From Castanea sativa (taxonomy: Eukaryota > Streptophyta > Magnoliopsida > Fagales > Fagaceae), in the NCBI RefSeq assembly GCF_040712315.1, contig NC_134023.1:16811442-16875441 (forward strand): DNA of 64,000 nt, given 5' to 3'. The notes under the pieces were generated by a model, which was not told the origin of the DNA, made no database searches, and saw nothing but the letters and a program-made list of their open reading frames with translations. Within the stretch, counting starts at the first letter, position 1. Every line of letters starts with the position of its first letter. The position numbers and the translations under genes were made by a program. Shown here piece by piece: positions 1 to 10,065 of the stretch.

Positions 1-43
1 CGGATCATTAGTAAGTATTTCCTGCATCTAACTCTCTGATACT

Positions 44-859
44 TTGTCACAGGCCATTCAAGAGGTCTTTGTTGCCGAGAAATTCGTGGAGGATTCTCGG
101 AAGAGGGCCAGAATGGAGCAGGAGATTTTTCTGGAGACTGAGAAGTCCTTAGGCCAGGCCCTAGTAGAAAACGAAAGACTCTCCTCTCAGTTGGCCAACT
201 TAAAAAGAGAAAGAGACGGCGCCGAGGCCAATCTGAGAACAATGAGGACTCAAGTGGATGGGCAGCGCAAGCTTCTTCATTAAAAGGATGATGAGCTCTC
301 CCAAGCCCAGAAGGAACACTCGGACTTGGAGAAGGAGCTTACGCGAATGAAGGAGGAAGCTCGCACCTTCAAGCATTCTCTAGAGGCCGCGAAGAAGGCA
401 AGTTATAAGGAAGGGGTAGCTGCAACAGAAGACCAGCTGACAGAGGCCTTCGCGGCCGTGTGCCTAGAGTACTGTTAGCAGGTTTAGGGGGAAGCCCTAA
501 ATGTAGCAGGGGTTCCTTCAGCCTCCGAGCTGAGGAAGTCTGAGAACATTTGGCTTCCCCTGGATATACAGGAGATAGAAGAGGCTCCTGTTGCTGCTCC
601 TGCCCCTGAGGCTGCTCCTCCTGCTCTTCCTCTTGTGATCCCAGAGCTCATTCCGAATCCTACAGAACCTTCAAGTTCCAATAAAGAGAAGGAAGGGAGT
701 GGCGGTGCTGAGAAGGGCTTAAGCCAAAGTGTGGAGCCTATCATCCCTCCAACCACTACAACAAACAAAGGAAAACAAGTTCTGTCTTCCTTTGAGCTAG
801 AATTAAAAGACACTGAGGCTACCAGCATTTCTCAGCAAGACCCTCCTCCGAAAGCTTAG
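44..859 (+). pseudogene. Antisense coiled-coil ORF of the Tat-type retrotransposon, degenerate
   Basis: One reading frame runs from about 44 to the TAG at 857-859 and is broken by three in-frame stops (281-283, 476-478, 485-487). The first two thirds are rich in E, K, R, L, Q and A in a heptad-like pattern, predicting a long coiled coil. The last third is rich in proline, alanine, serine and threonine and probably disordered. It ends QDPPPKA. There is no convincing ATG; the frame opens just after TTGTCACAG, which resembles a 3' splice site, so this may be a later exon. It lies on the strand opposite gag-pol, between the end of integrase and the expected 3' LTR off the left edge. Tat elements (Grande, Retand) are known to carry antisense ORFs there. 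The product's function is unknown. The alternative is a captured host gene fragment. Confidence 0.6.
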
Positions 860-1227
860 GGTCGTGCCTAGGGTTTCTTTTTCTCTGTACTTAAAATTTT
901 CCATGTAATGATGTATATCGACATAATTAATGAAAGACGATTTTATTTGATTCTGATCTAAGCTGTGTTTATTTCATCTTTTCATCTTTATGTTTACCAT
1001 AAAAGTGCTCATTAGCACACAGCGAAAGAAAGAATGAGATAAATAAGTCCATTTTCAGCAGTTGAACAATTAAAACTTTAAACAGCAATACATATATTTG
1101 CCTTGTGAAGTTAAGCGTCTAAGAACCTAACAAAGACTAATCTGATTTAGCTGATAAGCAGTACCTCATTTTGCAAACCCATGTGATACTTAGAATTTGT
1201 AACCTGAAACGCTAATTTTAGTTAAGT
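860..1227. other. Non-coding spacer of the retrotransposon
   Basis: AT-rich sequence between the end of the antisense ORF and the tandem repeats. No ORF, RNA gene or inverted repeat is evident. Its position corresponds to the 3' untranslated part of the minus-strand element. Confidence 0.5.
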
Positions 1228-1606
1228 GTGGGGTCCGAGGACCCTACCTTACCAAATTTCTACCTGACACTTAAAGATATATAACTTAAGACTCAATTTA
1301 ACCATGGTTCTATTCAACAAGCAAATAGATATCAATCTTAACAAGGTATGTGGTCTGAGGACCATACAAAACCAAGTTTCCATTTGACACTTAGTATCAT
1401 ATATCAATTTCCACAAAGTATGTGGTCCGAGGACCATATTTAACCAAGTTTCTGTTTGATATTTTAGAACATATCAATTTTCACAAGGTATGTGGTTCGA
1501 GAACCATGCATTACCAAGTTTCTGTTTGATATTTTAGAACATATCAATTTCCATAAGGTATGTGGTTCGAGGACCATGCATTACCAAGTTTCTGTTTGAT
1601 ATTTTA
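1228..1606. repeat. 71-bp tandem repeat with palindromic core in the element's 3' region
   Basis: Units beginning AAGGTATGTGG or a close variant start near 1343, 1414, 1484 and 1555, giving a period of 70-71 bp. A more diverged unit lies near 1230. Each carries a near-palindrome of the form GGTCCGAGGACC followed by a conserved ACCAAGTTTCTGTTTGATAT segment. The last two or three units are almost identical and the outer ones more diverged, as expected for a growing array. Tandem arrays in the 3' untranslated region are a known trait of Tat/Ogre elements and a proposed source of plant satellites. Confidence 0.85.
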
Positions 1607-1672
1607 AGAGTTGTAATTCATAAGCCCATATACATTCATAATTTAAACCACAAATGACAAAAGTACCTTTTA

Positions 1673-2880
1673 TTAATAATAATACCTTCGAAGGTTGTTT
1701 ACATTCCACGGGCGTTGTACAACTTTTTCATCTAGATCAGCTAGTCGATATGACCCTATGCCTACTACAGAAATAATCCGATATGGTCATTCCTAGTTCG
1801 GTCCTAATTTATCCCAGGCTAGGTTTCTAGCAGTTCCTACAACCTTTCTCAGAACCAGATCCCTAGGTGCGAGTGGCCTGAGCTTCACATGGGCATCATA
1901 CCCTCGTTTAAGCTTCTGCTGATAATAAGCCATTTGGACCATAGCTGTCTCTCGTCGTTCCTCAACTAAATCTAGGCTCTTCTCTAGGAGGCCGTTGTTA
2001 TTTTCTGGGCTAAAAGTACTCGTCCTCAATGTGGGGAAGCCAGACTCTAAAGGTATCACCGCCTCAGCCCCATAAGTCATAGAGAATGGCGTTTCTCCTG
2101 TGGATCTGCGCGGCGTAGTTCGATACGTCCATAGAACGTGTGGTAGTTCTTCTACCCATCTGCCCTTCGTATCGTCCAGCCTTTTCTTAAGTCCACTAAC
2201 TATAACCTTGTTAACGGCCTCGGCTTGCCGTTTCCCTAAGGATAAGCTGGAGTGTAGTATCTATTTATGATGCCCATGTCACCACAATATTTCCTAAAAG
2301 CTCTACTATCAAATTGAACGCCATTGTTCGAAATAAGTGTATGTGGTACTCCAAATCTAGTGATGATGTTTTTCCAGATGAACTTCTTGGAATCGACATC
2401 CCTAATATTTGCCAAGGGCTCAGCCTCTACCCATTTGGTGAAGTAGTTGGTCCCCCACAAGCAGCCACCTTTTGTTTCCTACAGCCCTCGGGAATGGTCC
2501 TACTATGTCCAATCTCCATTGAGCGAAAGGCCAAGGACGAGAGAGAGGGTTAAGGACTCCTCCAGGTTGATGGATGTTAGGAGCGAACCTTTAGCATTGG
2601 TCACACTTTCTTGCATAGTCCTGGGCTTCCCTCTGCATATTCGACCACCAATATCCTTGAGTCAGTGCCCTATGAGCTAGGGACCTTCCCCTAGTATGGC
2701 TCCCACAAATTCCCTCATGCAGTTCTTCCAAAAGCGCCTCCGTTGATTCGGGGTGCACGCATAACAAATATGGTTCGGAGAAGGACCGTTTATACAATTT
2801 CTGATCCTCGGACAACCAGAAATGCGGTGCCTTTCGACGGATCTTGTCTGCTTCAAACTTGTCGTCGGGAAGAATGTCGT
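1673..2880 (-). pseudogene. Integrase domain of Tat-type Ty3/gypsy polyprotein, broken
   Basis: This is the C-terminal end of pol on the minus strand. The zinc-binding H-H-C-C region is visible (HEGICGSH ... CDQC, about 2590-2720), followed by the catalytic core (QWRLDIVGPFP, TNYFTKWVEAEPL, HTLISNNGVQFDS) and the family's usual ending PWNVNNLRRY near 1690, stop at 1673-1675. Damage: a frameshift near 2880 where it joins RNase H, a stop at 2591-2593, a one-base insertion near 2456, a stop near 2235, a one-base deletion near 2225, and stops at 1793-1795 and 1787-1789. The second catalytic aspartate of the D,D,E triad reads N (ISNNG, where ISDNG is usual), so catalysis would be lost even without the breaks. 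It would insert element cDNA into chromosomes if intact. Confidence 0.9.
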
Positions 2881-3464
2881 TTTTCTAGAAAAGATATCAT
2901 AGGATTGATCCAACTAGGTCCAAGCCTTATCAAATGGATCCGGGCTGCACCAACAGTGGTAAGAGCTAGCGCCAGCAAATCTTCGACAAGGATAATCCTA
3001 AGCAAACCCTGAGCCGAGGACGTCACTAAGGTAGCCAAAGAGTCTGCATGTGTATTTCCACTTCTAGAAACGTGAGACAAGATAAAGGAATCAAATTTAG
3101 ATTGTAAACGTTTGACCTCGGTCAAGTATTCTTGCATTCTTAGGTCCCTAGCCTCCATGGTCCCCGTCACCTGGCCAACCACTAACTGAGAATCCGAGAG
3201 CATGTGAACTTCCTTTCCGCCCATCCTATGTACCATGTTCATGCCGACCAAGACTGCTACGTACTCGGCCTCATTATTAGTAGCCAAGAACGCCAACCTT
3301 AGGGATTTTTCGAAGACAATACCTTCAGGGGATACCAGGACGAGTCCAATGCCAGACCCTCTTTGGTTAGCTGCCCCATCAACAGATACGTTCCAAGTCA
3401 AAGGTCTTTCGTTTGTAATCATGCCAACTGATTTCTCATCCATGTGTGATTCCTTCAAAGTTTA
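2881..3464 (-). pseudogene. Second (archaeal-type) RNase H domain of the Tat polyprotein
   Basis: On the minus strand from about 3458 a clean stretch reads WNVSVDGAANQRGSG, then NNEAEYVAVLVG, LSDSQLVVGQV and HADSLATL. These are the four acidic positions (D, E, D, D) of an RNase H fold, all present here. It follows a separate, more classical Ty3 RNase H region at 3462-3900. Having both a degenerate Ty3 RNase H and an added archaeal-type copy is a known hallmark of the Tat clade, so this domain supports the lineage call. A TAA at 3462-3464 precedes it in frame, and a frameshift near 2880 follows before integrase. It would remove RNA from the RNA-DNA hybrid during reverse transcription. Confidence 0.85.
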
Positions 3465-5000
3465 TTCCAATAATGGTTCATCAAACTCTGCCACCAAATC
3501 TGCAAGAACCTGGCCCTTCACCGAGGTACGTGGCATGTATTTGATGTCAAAAGCTCCCAAAATAGTTCCCCATTTAGCCACCCTTCCAGAGTAGTCGGCA
3601 CTACGCAACACTGACTTGAGAGGCAGTTGGGTCAAAACTACAACGGTGTGGGACTGGAAATAATGAGGAAGCCTCCGCGTGGCATGAACTACGGCTAGAA
3701 GTACTTTCTCCAAAAGTAGGTAACGCACCTCGGCATCATTCAGCGTCTTACTGACGTAGTAGATCGGTCTTTGCACCCCACCGTCGTCCCTTATGAGGAC
3801 CAGGCTGACCGCATGGATGGCCACTACCAGATACGCAAATAGGACCTCATCTACTTCAGGCCGAGACATAATGGGTGGCCGGGAAAGATATTCCTTAAGT
3901 TTTTGGAAGGCTACAACGCACTCCTCGGACCATTGGAACCCCTTCCATTTATTCAACAGTTGGAAGAAAGGTCTGCATCGGTTAGCTGACCGCGAGATGA
4001 ACCTGCTGAGAGCAGCGATCATTCTGGTTAATTTCTGAACTTCCTTTGGATTCTAAGGTGGCTGTAAAGTTTGAATGGCTCTGACCTGTGCCGGATTCAC
4101 CTTTATCCCTCTATGAGTAACCATATAACCCAAGAACTTACCAGAACTCACCCCAAAAGAACACTTCGAGGCATTAAGACGCAACCTATACTTTCTGAGT
4201 ACCTGAAAAGTGTCATCCAAATCTTTCACGTGCGCAGATATCGTCTTACTCTTCACTACCATGTCATCCACATATATCTCAATGGTCTTTCCCAGCTACA
4301 ATTCAAACATTCTGGTCATCATCCTTTGATAAGTAGCCCCAGCATTCTTCAACCCGAACGACATCACTTTATAGTGATAATTCCTTGTTGGAGTAATAAA
4401 GGCAGTTTTCTCCTGATCTTCTGTCGCTAATGGAATTTGGTGATAACCCTGGAAGGCATCCAAAAAACTCATCCGAGGATTTCCGACAGTGGCGTCCACT
4501 AGCTGGTCGATGCGTGGCATCGGGAACGAGTCCTTTAGGCAGGCTTTGTTTAAAAATGTGAAGTCTACACATACTTGCCATTTTTCATTCTTCTTTTTTA
4601 CTACAACCATATGTGCCAACCACTCCGGATAAAAAACTTTCTTGATAGCCCCAGCCTTCTTGAGCTTGAGCACCTCCTTTTTAACGACTTCGGAATGCTC
4701 CTTGGAGGAACGCCGAGGGGGCTGCCTTCTAGGAGGAATAGCAGGATTGACGTTCAAATGATGAAAAATGAAGCTTGGGTCAACACCCGGAGCCTCATAG
4801 GGGTCCCAGGCAAAAACATCGATGTTGTTTTTTAGAAACTCCACCAATTCCATCTTCTCCTGGTGTGGTAAACATACCCCAACCTGGAAGAACCTTTCGG
4901 GATCATCTGATATCAAAAACTTCTCAAGGTCTTCGCATATGGCCTCCTCTGCTGTCACCGCGTCGGGCGCATCCAGAGTCGTTAATTACTATAAGTCTTT
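3465..5000 (-). pseudogene. Reverse transcriptase and first RNase H region of the Tat polyprotein
   Basis: Read on the minus strand from about 4958. The RT fingers and palm are clear: VVVKKKNEKWQVCVDF, the first catalytic motif SFLDAFQGYHQIPL, FGLKNAGATYQRMM and the catalytic YVDD box in IYVDDMVVKS near 4250. The thumb/connection (NPAQVRAIQTL, KWKGFQWSEECVVAFQKLK) and a Ty3-type RNase H segment (PIYYVSKTLNDAEVRY) follow. The frame is constant across the region but interrupted by TAG at 4296-4298, TAG at 4053-4055 and TAA at 3462-3464, with two adjacent stops at 4986-4991 in the upstream linker. Catalytic aspartates of RT are retained; the copy is dead because of the nonsense codons. Confidence 0.92.
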
Positions 5001-5057
5001 CACAGCCGAGGTCGAGGACTGCGCTTCAGTCTGATGCAGCACTGTAGCCGATATGCA

Positions 5058-5750
5058 TTACCTGGCCATCAATTGGCTGCCGAGAATCTCTTCAATGCAC
5101 TTCCCTGAAGGGAACTTAACCTTAACATGCAAGGTGGAGGAAACAGCCCTCAGAGCGTGCAGCCAGGGCCGAGCAAGGATGGCTGTGTATGGGGAATATG
5201 CATTGACCACGATAAAATCCACCTCCACCGTCTCGGAGCCAGATTGCACGGGCAACCGAATCTGTCCCTTTGGTATAACGGCCTTCCCTTCAAAACTTAT
5301 TAACGGTGAGTCGTAAGGGGTGAGGTCCTCCCATTTCAACTTCAACCCCTTGAACAAGTCAGGATACATGATATCCGTGCCGCTGCCTTGATCAATCATC
5401 ACCCTTTTTACATCATAATTCCCTATCCTCAGAGTGACCACTAGGGCGTTGTCATGGGGTTGGATTGTTCCAGTCTTATCTTCCTCTGAAAATCCCAAGA
5501 CAGGCACATTCAACTTCAATCTCTTCAGCTTGGAGCCCCACTCCTCGGCTTGGGAGTGTGAAACTGCCATCACCCTGGTGGGACATGAGCCAGTCCTGCC
5601 AAACGTAGCGAAGACAACGTTGATCATTCCCAAAGGAGGCCGAGATGAATTATTCCTCTGATTATTCGAGCCAGACTGACTACCCTGTCTACTAGGTTGG
5701 TACAGGTGCTGCTTTAATTTTCCTTCACTGACGAGCTGCTCCAAGTGGTT
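5058..5750 (-). pseudogene. Aspartic protease domain of the Tat polyprotein
   Basis: Same frame as gag, directly after the gag-terminal stop at 5751-5753. The retropepsin active-site loop reads VMIDQGSGTDIMYPDLF, followed by the flap region (LISFEGKAVIPKGQIRLPV) and the conserved YTAILARPWLHALRAVSSTLH segment, which places it confidently in the Ty3/Tat family. The catalytic aspartate is present. The frame ends at TAA 5058-5060, where the family normally reads on through a linker to RT. It would cleave the polyprotein during particle maturation. Confidence 0.88.
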
Positions 5751-7007
5751 CTAGAGGGTCCGACAGTTCTCGGTAGTATGACCCACGTCTTGATGGTACT
5801 GACAAAAGAGATTCTGATTCCTCCTGGCAGGATCCCCCGCCATCTTACTGGGCCATCTGAAGTAGGGTTCCTTACGGACCTTCTTCAGTAGCTGGTGCAC
5901 CGGTTCTCGGAATACAGTATTAATGGTCTGAGGTGCTGCCGAGCCAGACTGTCCGGAGTAATCTCTTCTCGGCTTGTTGTTGTTATATCTGTCCGACCTG
6001 AAATCCCTTCTCTCCTGTAGGATAACCTTCGCCTTACCCTTCCCCTGCTGTTGGTCTTCCTCGACCCTTTTGTATTCATCAATACGGTCCATGATGCGAC
6101 GTACACTCCGTACGGGTTTCTTGGTCAAGGACTTCCTCAAGTCATGATCGGTTAGAAGACCTACTTTAAAAGTATTGATCGCCACCTCGTCAAAATCACC
6201 GTCTATCTCGTTAAACATCTCCCAATACCTGTCGGAGTATACTTTCAACGTCTCGCCCTCCTTCATAGCCATAAATAACAGCGAGTCCAGCGGTCGAGGA
6301 ACTCTGCTGCATGTAATAAACCATGACGTGAATGCTCTAATCAGTTCCCCAAACGAACCTATAGACCCAGATTTCAGACTATTGAACCACCTCATAGTAA
6401 CAGGTCCCAAGCTAGAAGGGAAGGCTTTGCACATCAGGGTCTCATTGTGAGAATGCACTGCCATTCTCTGGTTAAAGTGGCTCACATGTTCCACCGGGTC
6501 AGTCCGGCCGTTATAAATGGTAAAGGTGGGCTGGGTGAACCTTTTAGGGAGTCTTCCATTCTCAATCCTACGTGAGAATGGTGATTTGAAGAGTTGGTGC
6601 AACGCCTGGCTCAGAGCATCGTTCCCCAAGCCCCTGGAGGGGAGCTTCCCGTGCCTCCTATGACCTGGTGAGTCATTCTCTTCACAAGAGGATGTTTTGC
6701 TGCGGGGCGACCATGACCTTGAACTGTAACTACTTCCCCGGGATCTCCTTGAAGAAAGACTAGATGAGGATGGCGAATGCCTCCGTTTGACGCGGCGTAA
6801 CTTCCTCTTAAGATGATTGATCTCCTTCTACATGGCTTTGGCACCATCTTCATGGGTGGTATTGTCTCCTCCACCGTGAGTATGACTCGCTCTAGGATAC
6901 TTGGTGTGAACGCTACCCTCTCGATCCCTCCGGCGCTCAAGACGCTCGAAAAGATCCTCAAGTTGCGATCCCTGAGATTCTGCATGGTTTGAGCCTAAGC
7001 CTGCCAT
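5751..7007 (-). pseudogene. Gag of the Tat-type retrotransposon
   Basis: The start chosen is the ATG at 7007-7005 (MAGLGSNHAESQG), just inside the primer-binding site and with a purine at -3. The first 120 residues are charged and serine/arginine-rich. The retrotransposon gag core follows (FTIYNGRTDPVEHVSHFNQRM ... AFPSSLGPVTMRWFNSL). Near the C-terminus is the altered zinc knuckle typical of this group, CQYHQDVGHTTENC (C-x2-H-x4-H-x4-C). One in-frame TAG lies at 6829-6831, about 60 codons in, and the domain ends at TAG 5751-5753 where gag and protease are normally continuous. It would form the particle that packages element RNA. Confidence 0.88.
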
Positions 7008-7033
7008 GGTGTTCCAGTTCCTTCAACACTAGA

Positions 7034-7051
7034 TTCCCACAGACGGCGCCA
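7034..7051 (-). other. Primer-binding site of the Tat element
   Basis: The minus strand reads TGGCGCCGTCTGTGGGAA two bases inside the LTR terminus, where a tRNA 3' end (ending GGCGCCA) would prime minus-strand cDNA. I do not assign the tRNA. A search of plant tRNA 3' ends against these 18 bases would name it. Confidence 0.8.
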
Positions 7052-7053
7052 AT

Positions 7054-7812
7054 TGTAAGTGCACAATTGCACCTGGACCCAAAAAACACACGTGGGCTCA
7101 GGCCCAATGAACCTTAAACAATTAAATTTATAGAGTGTGGATTCATAATCTAGTTTAGTGGTGCTCGAAGCTTGATGAACAGGCTTGAATGTTATAGTGT
7201 TTGCAAACAATAGACAAACAGGGCAAAATGAACCTCCTCGGATGTAAGCCGAGAACAACTTATATATTATTTCTCTTTCTTCTTTCAAAGGTTACAGTCT
7301 TTAATATTTTTCTAGCCTCCCTTTTCTTTACTCTCTTCCCTCTTTAAACACTTCTTCTTCTTCCATCTTTATCCACGTGTAACGCAAATCACCCTATTAG
7401 ACACCTGTCCCATCCACCACCCTTTGGAAGTCTTTAAATGATAGCAAGAAGGCTGACTTCTACTATTCAAGGGTCATTCCCCCATTAATGCGACTAGGGA
7501 GGTAGGTGCAGGGTCTTTAATGTGGAGGTAGCAGCCTTTTTCTGAGATATTTCTCTCACACCGTTGCGTCCGGAGGGTGCTTAAATCCCCCTCTTAACCA
7601 ACGGTTTGTTCAGAACTCTGCCTTGATCTTTTTGGCGAATCCCAGGGTCATCGTGGGTCTGTCCGAGAAGATATTCATCCTCGGACAAATCCTCGGACTC
7701 TCGACTCATGGGCCGACCTACAGTTCTAGGGGGCTTTTAGTCTAAAACAAACTAGTGCCCATCAACAAAGCCCAAGGCCCAAATACTTACTTAGGTCCTT
7801 TTAGTCCCCACA
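7054..7812 (-). mobile_element. 5' LTR of the Tat-type element (759 bp)
   Basis: On the minus strand it opens TGTGGGGACTAAAAGG at 7812 and closes CTTACA at 7054, giving the TG...CA ends, with the primer-binding site two bases further in. The partner LTR lies beyond position 1, so LTR divergence and the TSD cannot be read here. The flank at 7813 is the same repeat that appears without an insertion at 43988, so that copy can stand in for the empty site. Confidence 0.85.
7259..7266 (-). promoter_or_regulatory. Probable TATA box of the LTR promoter
   Basis: TATATAAG on the minus strand, about 205 bp from the inner end of the LTR. Transcription of the element would be expected to start some 30 bp downstream, near 7230. 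This is the only good TATA match I saw in this LTR. Confidence 0.5.
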
Positions 7813-8810
7813 ATTTCATTAAATACTCGGGTAAGAAAACTAACGGATTTTTTTTTGTCTTTTTTTTTTGAGAATCAAAACTAACGGAAGTTAATAGAGA
7901 AAAAAATAACATTGATTTTTTAAAGTTTAGAGACCAACTAGCCTCATCACACGTGCGAAACGCATGCTTTTTTTTTTTTTTTTTTAGTGCCATAATAAAA
8001 ATTTTAAAAAAAAGTATGCAAAATGACTAACTTTTTGAATAGAGATTCCCTTATCAGATACCAAGAACATTACAAAAATTTATCAAAAATAAAACTTTTA
8101 CACTTTGCATTTCTTTTCTTTTATTTATTTATTTATTTTTTTACAAACGAGGATATCTAGACCTCTTCGAGTATCTGACTATTCCCTTAAGTGTATGCAG
8201 TCCTTTCATCCCACACACGCTAGGTTATTACAGGATGGAATCGCATAAGAGTGGTCCCAAAATGTTGGCGAGAGAAATATCATAACACATTGGGAACAAC
8301 TAAGATAACCCCTTGGGGTTTACACTCTACATTTCTAACGAAGGAGACCTGGGTGTTTTGGTATTCACACAAGTACCACTTGATATGGCTGAACCTTTTG
8401 CTATTGAAGAGGTGTGTTGGATGCATTGGCTTGGTGAAAGTCTCTCAATAGTCGTACCTCCTCCTCTAATAATTGAGAAAGTTGGTTTTGAATGCTGTCA
8501 TAGATGAAAAGGTTAAGGGTGTTCCATATGTATTGGTGTGAAAGCTTTTGAAGCAAATTTTTGGTTAGAGAAAAAAAGTCCTCTACCATTTTCTAGGCAA
8601 TGAACAAATTACAAACTGACTAACAGAATTGAACATATAAATTTGCAAACATAAATTATTGAAAAGACCTTTAAATGAATTATGGAATGTAGAACCTAGT
8701 TAAACGAATCACCCAAAATTCCAAGAATCCTTGCTTTTCTCTCATGTTTTTGGAGAAACATTAGGAAAGAACAATAGACCAATTTCATTATCATTTTGTT
8801 GAAAGCAAAA
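7813..8810. repeat. 1-kb dispersed repeat, copy 1 (pair of 43988-44965)
   Basis: From TTTCATTAAATAC onward this matches 43988-44965 in the same orientation at high identity, ending just after TTTCATTATCATTTTGTTG. No coding capacity is evident in either copy. Copy 1 abuts the Tat LTR exactly at its terminus, so the Tat element inserted into or at the edge of this repeat. The class of the repeat is unknown. Confidence 0.8.
7848..7876 (-). mobile_element. Tiny retroposon-tail insertion with 12-bp TSD
   Basis: A 29-bp poly-T-rich insert ending TTTGAGAATC is flanked by exact 12-bp repeats AAAACTAACGGA at 7836-7847 and 7877-7888. The paralogous copy near 44012-44024 has the uninterrupted empty site. 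On the minus strand it reads GATTCTC followed by oligo-A, as expected of an extremely 5'-truncated SINE-like insertion. Confidence 0.75.
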
Positions 8811-9730
8811 AATAATTTATAAGCACATTTAAATAATCGAAACTTATCACATAATTACAATTGATATTATTCAAATAATTTATAGGCACATTTAAATTTG
8901 TAGTCATGTAGATTGTGTTTTGATATAAACTCAAATTCTCACTTCCTAACTAAGGATTAACTCAAACCAATATCAAACCAAAACTATAAGAGAGAGTGAG
9001 AGGACTTGTATGAGAACTCAAAAAACACAACACCAAAAACATATCAAGAGTTGCAAGAAAGAGCGTATATCACCTATTTTGGGGAGAGAATAACAAATTT
9101 ATAGAATAAAAGATAATGAGAAAAATATTCAAATTAAAAGATATAGTTGTAAACACCAAATTATCCAAGCCATGCTATGTAATAGAATAACATTATATCT
9201 TTATATAATATATTTATAATAAAATAGGGCCACATCTAACAATCAAAGAAAAAAAAAAGATAGCAGTTTAAAAACACAACCAAATTAGAACAACTTAAAA
9301 TAAAGATGCAAGATTGAATTAAAATTCCACCAAAAGAATACACACACACACACATAGCAAAACAGAGAGAATAATCACATTTTTTACGATAGTTTGTTGC
9401 TACTCTCTTTTTTAATTGTTGCTACTCTACATTACCCTACATTGGAGATGCATGAAAGAATTATAAACCCACCAAAAAGAAAGAAAAAAAACTATGAGAG
9501 AGAGAGAGAGAGAGAGAAATTGATCTTGTTGAGGAGAGAGATAGAATGATCTTACATCAAAATAGCATTGCCTTGCGCCAACATGTGGCTTACTTCCAGT
9601 CTCTGAAGAACATCGAAGCTACCTTATGTCAATTCATCAATGAAGAACTCGTTAAAGGAGAGAGGGAGAGAATCGGTGCAGAGGAAATAGAGAGAAATTG
9701 GTTCTATGACTTGTGAGGGAGAGAAGAAGA
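8811..9730. other. AT-rich intergenic DNA
   Basis: No gene or recognised element. It holds a short (CA)n near 9341-9353 and a (GA)n run at about 9496-9517. Confidence 0.5.
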
Positions 9731-9736
9731 CAAAGT

Positions 9737-10059
9737 ATCTATTTGGATTGCGCTGAACGCAGACGTATCTGTTTGGATTGTGCTGAACGCGTCTGCGTTC
9801 AGCGTTCAGCGTTTTTCTTTTCATTCTTCTTCTTCTTCTCTCTCTCTCTCTTTTTTTTTTTTTTTTCTACTGCACATTTCACACTTTCAAGCAAAGTTAC
9901 TGTGTGCGCACTGTGCACGCACTATGCACACCCTGTGCACGTACTGTGCACACACTTTTCAGCAACTTTTTATTAAAAATGAGTCCCGCAGTACTATTCA
10001 CACATTTAAAAATTATTTTGTTACAGTATTTTCAGTTTTCAATTGTATCCAAATGAACC
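9737..10059. mobile_element. MITE-like element, hAT-like ends
   Basis: Both ends carry a related inverted motif (ATTTGGATTG on the left, reverse complement of ATCCAAAT on the right), with CAAAGT duplicated outside at 9731-9736 and 10060-10065. The interior has a perfect 15-bp inverted repeat at 9751-9765 and 9790-9804 and a run of GTGCAC-type palindromes at 9905-9955. It has no coding capacity. The TSD is shorter than the 8 bp expected for hAT, so the class is tentative. Confidence 0.5.
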
Positions 10060-10065
10060 CAAAGT

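Noticed and set aside
1480..1600. TGGTTCGAGGACC read as a tRNA T-arm
   Set aside because: It is the palindromic core of the 71-bp tandem repeat and no tRNA body surrounds it.
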